From an uncultured Microcoleaceae cyanobacterium (GTDB lineage Bacteria; Cyanobacteriota; Cyanobacteriia; Cyanobacteriales; Microcoleaceae), in assembly GCA_938083405.1 (NCBI GenBank), contig CALKCV010000388.1, forward strand, positions 1 through 7,337: a stretch of 7,337 nt of DNA, given 5' to 3'. The notes below the pieces were generated by a model, which saw nothing but the letters and a program-made list of their open reading frames with translations, ran no database searches and was not told the DNA's origin. Numbering within the stretch: position 1 is the first letter of the stretch; each line of letters starts with the position of its first letter. Below are positions 6,901-7,337 of the stretch, one piece after another. The position numbers were made by a program, and so were the translations under genes.

Positions 6901-6966
6901 GATCGGATAGAGGAGGCAGTGGAGGCATATCGGAAGGCTATCGATTTAGCAGAGAATTACTCCTAA
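919..6966 (+). CDS. Giant TPR - glycosyltransferase family 61 (DUF563) - TPR protein, 2015 aa
   Basis: The ATG at 919 is the first start after in-frame stops at 859 and 874. There is no clear Shine-Dalgarno sequence, which is common in cyanobacteria; Met9 is the only near alternative. No signal peptide or membrane segment is seen, so a cytoplasmic protein is expected. Order of parts: about ten TPRs (residues 10-395); a short linker; the GT61 domain (about 444-855); TPR block 2 (919-1051); a low-complexity linker; block 3 (1131-1285); an unassigned stretch (1286-1500); block 4 (1502-1705); a linker; block 5 (1766-2013). That is roughly 32 TPRs. GT61 enzymes transfer sugars such as xylose or GlcNAc to glycans or proteins, and the TPRs probably bind acceptors or partners, as in the unrelated TPR-containing O-GlcNAc transferase. 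Donor and acceptor are unknown. Palindromic DNA repeats are translated in the linkers. The 3' neighbour on this strand is absent, so the gene may stand alone. Confidence 0.93.
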   Translation: MAKTNSLNMSQLAEEKANRGLWFQQEGKLEEAISLYRQAIALEPNISLVHYNLGIALHHQGDLPGARTHYREAIALNPDDIQARYNLGVVLQQQGLLELAINNYQQVINLSPPQDVIKVKAYSNWGAILVGQGKFDEGREIFEKALALEPQDATLYNNLGQAFLEAGNIERAIATYHQALELQPELIVARHNIGKAYQKKGLHSEAIAYFQQVIERQPNNIFANSDCGFSFMEEGKLVEAMANFQKVIKNNPFVESYCDRAKELSTEDRLEKAKIACALFLEAIKSHDFAGESPVGQASRLSSVGQASPLSTKQNFADRLAITYYHLGKVSFEYGEYQQAETYYKKALKFKPLNVELHLALAKSLAKQNRVKAAITVCHFCRAIQPDNNAISEELETLLKKQHNLQKSFKQPRAIASINGAKLEQMQDGHLARPTLSKGDKFECKGLNCEPCLQRIYKSFQPVHIGHNVYAFSQSNLQGNSQLEPSILTGKMPVLQDSGQPSTFVKVLSNGRAWIVPQKNSWMICNAVAIINEENQLLAEVSREYPGQLPGCQNYDLSKHRIFSQEELPPLEKIDGTVAVLSGLSGNVYFHWMVDILPRLEILRRNGINFEEIDWFLINSYQQEFQRKSLSILGIPEEKIIESDRHPHIQANKLIVPSYPGDLGWLPKWAVEFHRREFLLPIPVPPLVKGGLGGDRKPPHPKALSPVCSLIKGWLGSDRKLQTNSQPSIPDPSSYPERIYISRNRARYRRVLNEEEVISLLSKYGFAAIVPESIPWEKQIALFANAKAIVSPHGSGLTNIIFCQPRTKVIELFSPHYIRHYYWVISQQLELEHYYLKGEGFPCYPIRELMYPNPLTEDILINLNYLEEMIKKTGIIERNSASQIDRPPVPIFLKEANRDSTASDKNMQSKVNPTEAAAHYNDRAQLFLKQKKFDEAKAACEQALKNQPDFAPACKTMGNLLQAQGQPDAAWQWYSKAVEIQPDFAEAITNMGTLYAQRQQWEEAIAYFQKAIAIKPDLTPAQRNLARAYEKIGRGAAAAESKQQALSLEGQGGGTPVQSSMVPPLSRGARGDRDGQMLPPVKRGARGDRDEEAAELPQKLESQETPSHPPLKAKSQSNSNTSDIALPTDALLAYKQLGQMLQSQGKVEEAWQWYRKAIAISPNDPEIYLNLGILYARQQQWNDAIKCYKKSLKIQPHFAEGYRKLATALTQVGQQEEAAECWYRAYSIEPQKATAEEHLILGNTLLRQNLINRAISCYCHAIELNPNLKGAYENLGEAIGRQGKQYQEQNRFSLGFQEEFGRQTIPQEILQKAEQLKQSASNLMMYEVPGMDNSGVIKPGDNRQDARSTANIVRDALKHLDRMVNELVNSVAFAFNLKHDVSLSYLESSLPIQGSKNHLLSPTISYPEKPEFQIQYPSAYGQQPLVTVEPNLSETCWNLGGIKSDFELGMEPEIPPALEKPGKSPGRWNSPESLQWQPLNSGASAKQAAPGLKGETTINLAELHVQRASAYFAKGVWEQAIAECQRAIAMKPDMAEAYSILGNALLQSGKLAEAEQNYSQAMALDPNDAKVRANLGNLYAEEKKWSQAIPYYQQAIALKPNFAGAYRNLAKAWTQVGKSAEAADCWYQAYSLEPQQVSAKQYFNLGNSLYRLGQLSQAVWCYGKAIELNPNYAAAYHNLGSALKRQGKLERSAFYYQKAEELNGGPLVSKKKKVPAKTNEPEQKADSNGSSKVKVNPEDVLTSSVKTNRQDAYSTRPVEVGAENNESLLEKARGCLRQKQFEEAIAAGELAIKIEPQAEAYLIMGQAWQEMDRPEEAIGCYEKAIELNQDLRDGYQGLVWALQQVGKVEEAEELSYKALIQHPNWFTAEEFCTLAKGYLAEGKTEKSVGCYRQAIQLNSQLWEAYYGLGQISSSQKQWEEAVGYYRQAVELNNQSIGGYYGLGQGLAEKGEWQEAIACYRKVIELDGNLGERHPEEEIEMWEVYNRLGDALQEVDRIEEAVEAYRKAIDLAENYS
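1801..1850 (+). repeat. Family A palindromic repeat, copies 1 and 2 in tandem
   Basis: Copy 1 (1801-1823) has arms GACAGGCG (1805-1812) and CGCCTGTC (1816-1823) around TCT and is a perfect 8-bp hairpin preceded by GTAG. Copy 2 (1828-1850) repeats it exactly 27 bp later with two stem mismatches. Both are read in frame as VGQASRLSS / VGQASPLST in a loop between two N-terminal TPRs. Confidence 0.85.
2196..2223 (+). repeat. Family A palindromic repeat, copy 3
   Basis: The arms AGGACGGGCA (2198-2207) and TGCCCGTCCT (2211-2220) flank a TCT loop and form a perfect 10-bp hairpin. The orientation is that of copies 1 and 2 but the reading frame differs by one, giving QDGHLARPT. It lies in the linker between the N-terminal TPR block and the cysteine motif before GT61. 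Confidence 0.87.
2380..2404 (-). repeat. Family A palindromic repeat, copy 4 (opposite orientation)
   Basis: Arms GACAGGCA (2382-2389) and TGCCTGTC (2393-2400) with loop AGA, followed by CTAC. It is the reverse complement of the copy 1 pattern, with perfect 8-bp stems. It is read as LTGKMPVLQ in an apparent loop near the start of the GT61 domain. Confidence 0.85.
2965..3079 (+). repeat. Family B G/C-tract palindrome, tandem pair 1 (second copy degraded)
   Basis: Unit 1 (2965-3010) has CCCCCCCTT (2971-2979), loop GTC, AAGGGGGGG (2983-2991), then TTA, a second G7 run and GATCGAAAAC. Unit 2 (3034-3079) is an ungapped counterpart 69 bp (23 codons) later that keeps CTTATCAA, GGTTGGGG and GATCGAAAAC but has lost the C tract and hairpin. 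They are read as VPPLVKGGLGGDRK and VCSLIKGWLGSDRK, inside a surface insertion of the GT61 domain. Confidence 0.82.
4072..4080 (+). repeat. Homopolymer tract of nine G in the coding region
   Basis: Nine consecutive G bases encode Gly-Gly-Gly (residues 1052-1054) just after TPR block 2. Gain or loss of one or two bases would shift the frame and truncate the protein after the GT61 domain and block 2. C8 (2970-2977) and G7 (2985-2991, 2995-3001) runs inside family B copy 1 are comparable weak points. Confidence 0.9.
4099..4194 (+). repeat. Family B G/C-tract palindrome, tandem pair 2
   Basis: Two 48-bp units (4099-4146, 4147-4194) encode 16 residues each: MVPPLSRGARGDRDGQ and MLPPVKRGARGDRDEE. 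Hairpins are CCCCCCTT (4105-4112) / AAGGGGGG (4116-4123) with loop ATC, and CCCCCCT (4152-4158) / AGGGGGG (4165-4171). Each is followed by CTAG, another G-rich run and GATCGAGAT. The pair fills the linker between TPR blocks 2 and 3. Confidence 0.87.
4942..4964 (-). repeat. Family A palindromic repeat, copy 5
   Basis: Arms AACAGGCA (4942-4949) and TGCCCGTT (4953-4960) around GGA, then CTAC. There is one mismatch in the 8-bp stem. Orientation is as in copy 4 but in another frame, read as NRQDARST in the unassigned region between TPR blocks 3 and 4. Confidence 0.78.
6160..6182 (-). repeat. Family A palindromic repeat, copy 6
   Basis: Arms AACAGGCA (6160-6167) and TGCCTATT (6171-6178) around AGA, then CTAC. 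There is one stem mismatch. It is read as NRQDAYST, the same frame as copy 5, in the linker between TPR blocks 4 and 5. Confidence 0.78.
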
Positions 6967-7337
6967 TTATCCTTTTCCGAATGCTTTGCCCTCGCCCACG
7001 TCTAATTGACCGAATAATTAATAATTAAAAATCCCATCCTTGAAAAGAGAAATAAAAACTTTCTTTTTCTCCCCATGTCGTGCTGGAGTTGCTTTCTCCA
7101 AGAGATTCTCCGGATAAAACTGAGGCGAAGATGAGAGAATATATTGAAAACGCGACCCAATTGGATTAGTCCATCGATAGAAAGGAACGACAACTAGAAG
7201 TTCGTCGCCCCAGTGGGAAGGAGGAAAGATTGGACGGTCGTGGGCATCCCAAGAGGGTGTGTTGCCTGGATTGGTGCTGGATTTAAGAGCAATTTGGTAA
7301 ATTTGATGGTAGCCAAGTAATTAAAATGGACAATAAC
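6967..7337. other. Region downstream of the giant gene with no intact gene
   Basis: The 371 bp after the stop hold no convincing plus-strand ORF and no strong GC hairpin with a T run. An AT-rich stretch (7013-7032, with repeated TAATTA) follows the gene. The only coding-like signal is the start-less minus-strand stretch listed separately. Confidence 0.55.
7018..7320 (-). pseudogene. Probable remnant of an unrecognised protein gene (no start codon, stop just upstream)
   Basis: On the minus strand 100 codons are open between an in-frame TAA at 7321-7323 and the terminating TAA at 7018-7020. The translation looks like a folded protein rather than a shadow. It is rich in W, P, Y and D, with stretches such as NTPSWDAHDRPIFPPSHWGD, ELLVVVPFYRWTNPIGSRFQ and KKKVFISLFKDGIFNY. 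No ATG or GTG exists in the frame and the only TTG is late. It is therefore either the C-terminal part of a gene broken by a stop or frameshift near 7321, or a stub left by rearrangement. The family is not recognised. A chance open frame is possible but less likely given the composition. Confidence 0.4.

Noticed and set aside
7002..7193. A 63-codon minus-strand ORF starting with ATG
   Set aside because: It overlaps in another frame the longer start-less stretch 7018-7320, whose composition is much more protein-like. No ribosome site or recognisable motif supports it.

Overview
The window looks like cyanobacterial chromosome. The clearest sign is the octamer GCGATCGC (HIP1), present 11 times and always inside the large gene. 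GC-rich palindromic repeats of a kind common in filamentous cyanobacteria are also scattered through the coding sequence. No species can be named from the sequence alone.

Layout. Positions 1-753 hold the 3' end of an RTX (calcium-binding nonapeptide repeat) protein gene whose beginning lies outside the window. A 165-bp gap (754-918) follows, with a weak inverted repeat and a good promoter candidate (TTGACA, 17 bp, TATTAG). Positions 919-6966 are one uninterrupted 2015-codon gene. It encodes a TPR / glycosyltransferase family 61 (DUF563) / TPR protein: about ten TPRs, then the GT61 domain, then four more TPR blocks totalling about 22 repeats, separated by low-complexity linkers. The last 371 bp hold no intact gene. 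On the minus strand, 7018-7320 is a 100-codon open stretch with a protein-like translation but no start codon, best read as a gene remnant.

The most striking feature is what has happened inside the big gene. At least two families of palindromic repeats sit in its reading frame. Family A has six copies, with arms like GACAGGCA around a 3-nt loop, and is read in two orientations and two frames per orientation. Family B has four copies as two tandem pairs, CCCCCCTT-loop-AAGGGGGG followed by a second G run and GATCGA. None breaks the frame. All lie in linkers or apparent loops, including one inside the GT61 fold and one just after a duplicated TPR module stops. The gene also carries a 9-G homopolymer and C/G runs of 7-8, which are candidate sites for slippage.

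How the genes may work together is inference. RTX proteins are typically exported by type I secretion and act at or beyond the cell surface. A soluble TPR-GT61 protein would act in the cytoplasm on sugar acceptors, with the TPRs binding protein partners. Nothing in the sequence proves that the two are linked; they share a strand but are separated by a probable promoter.
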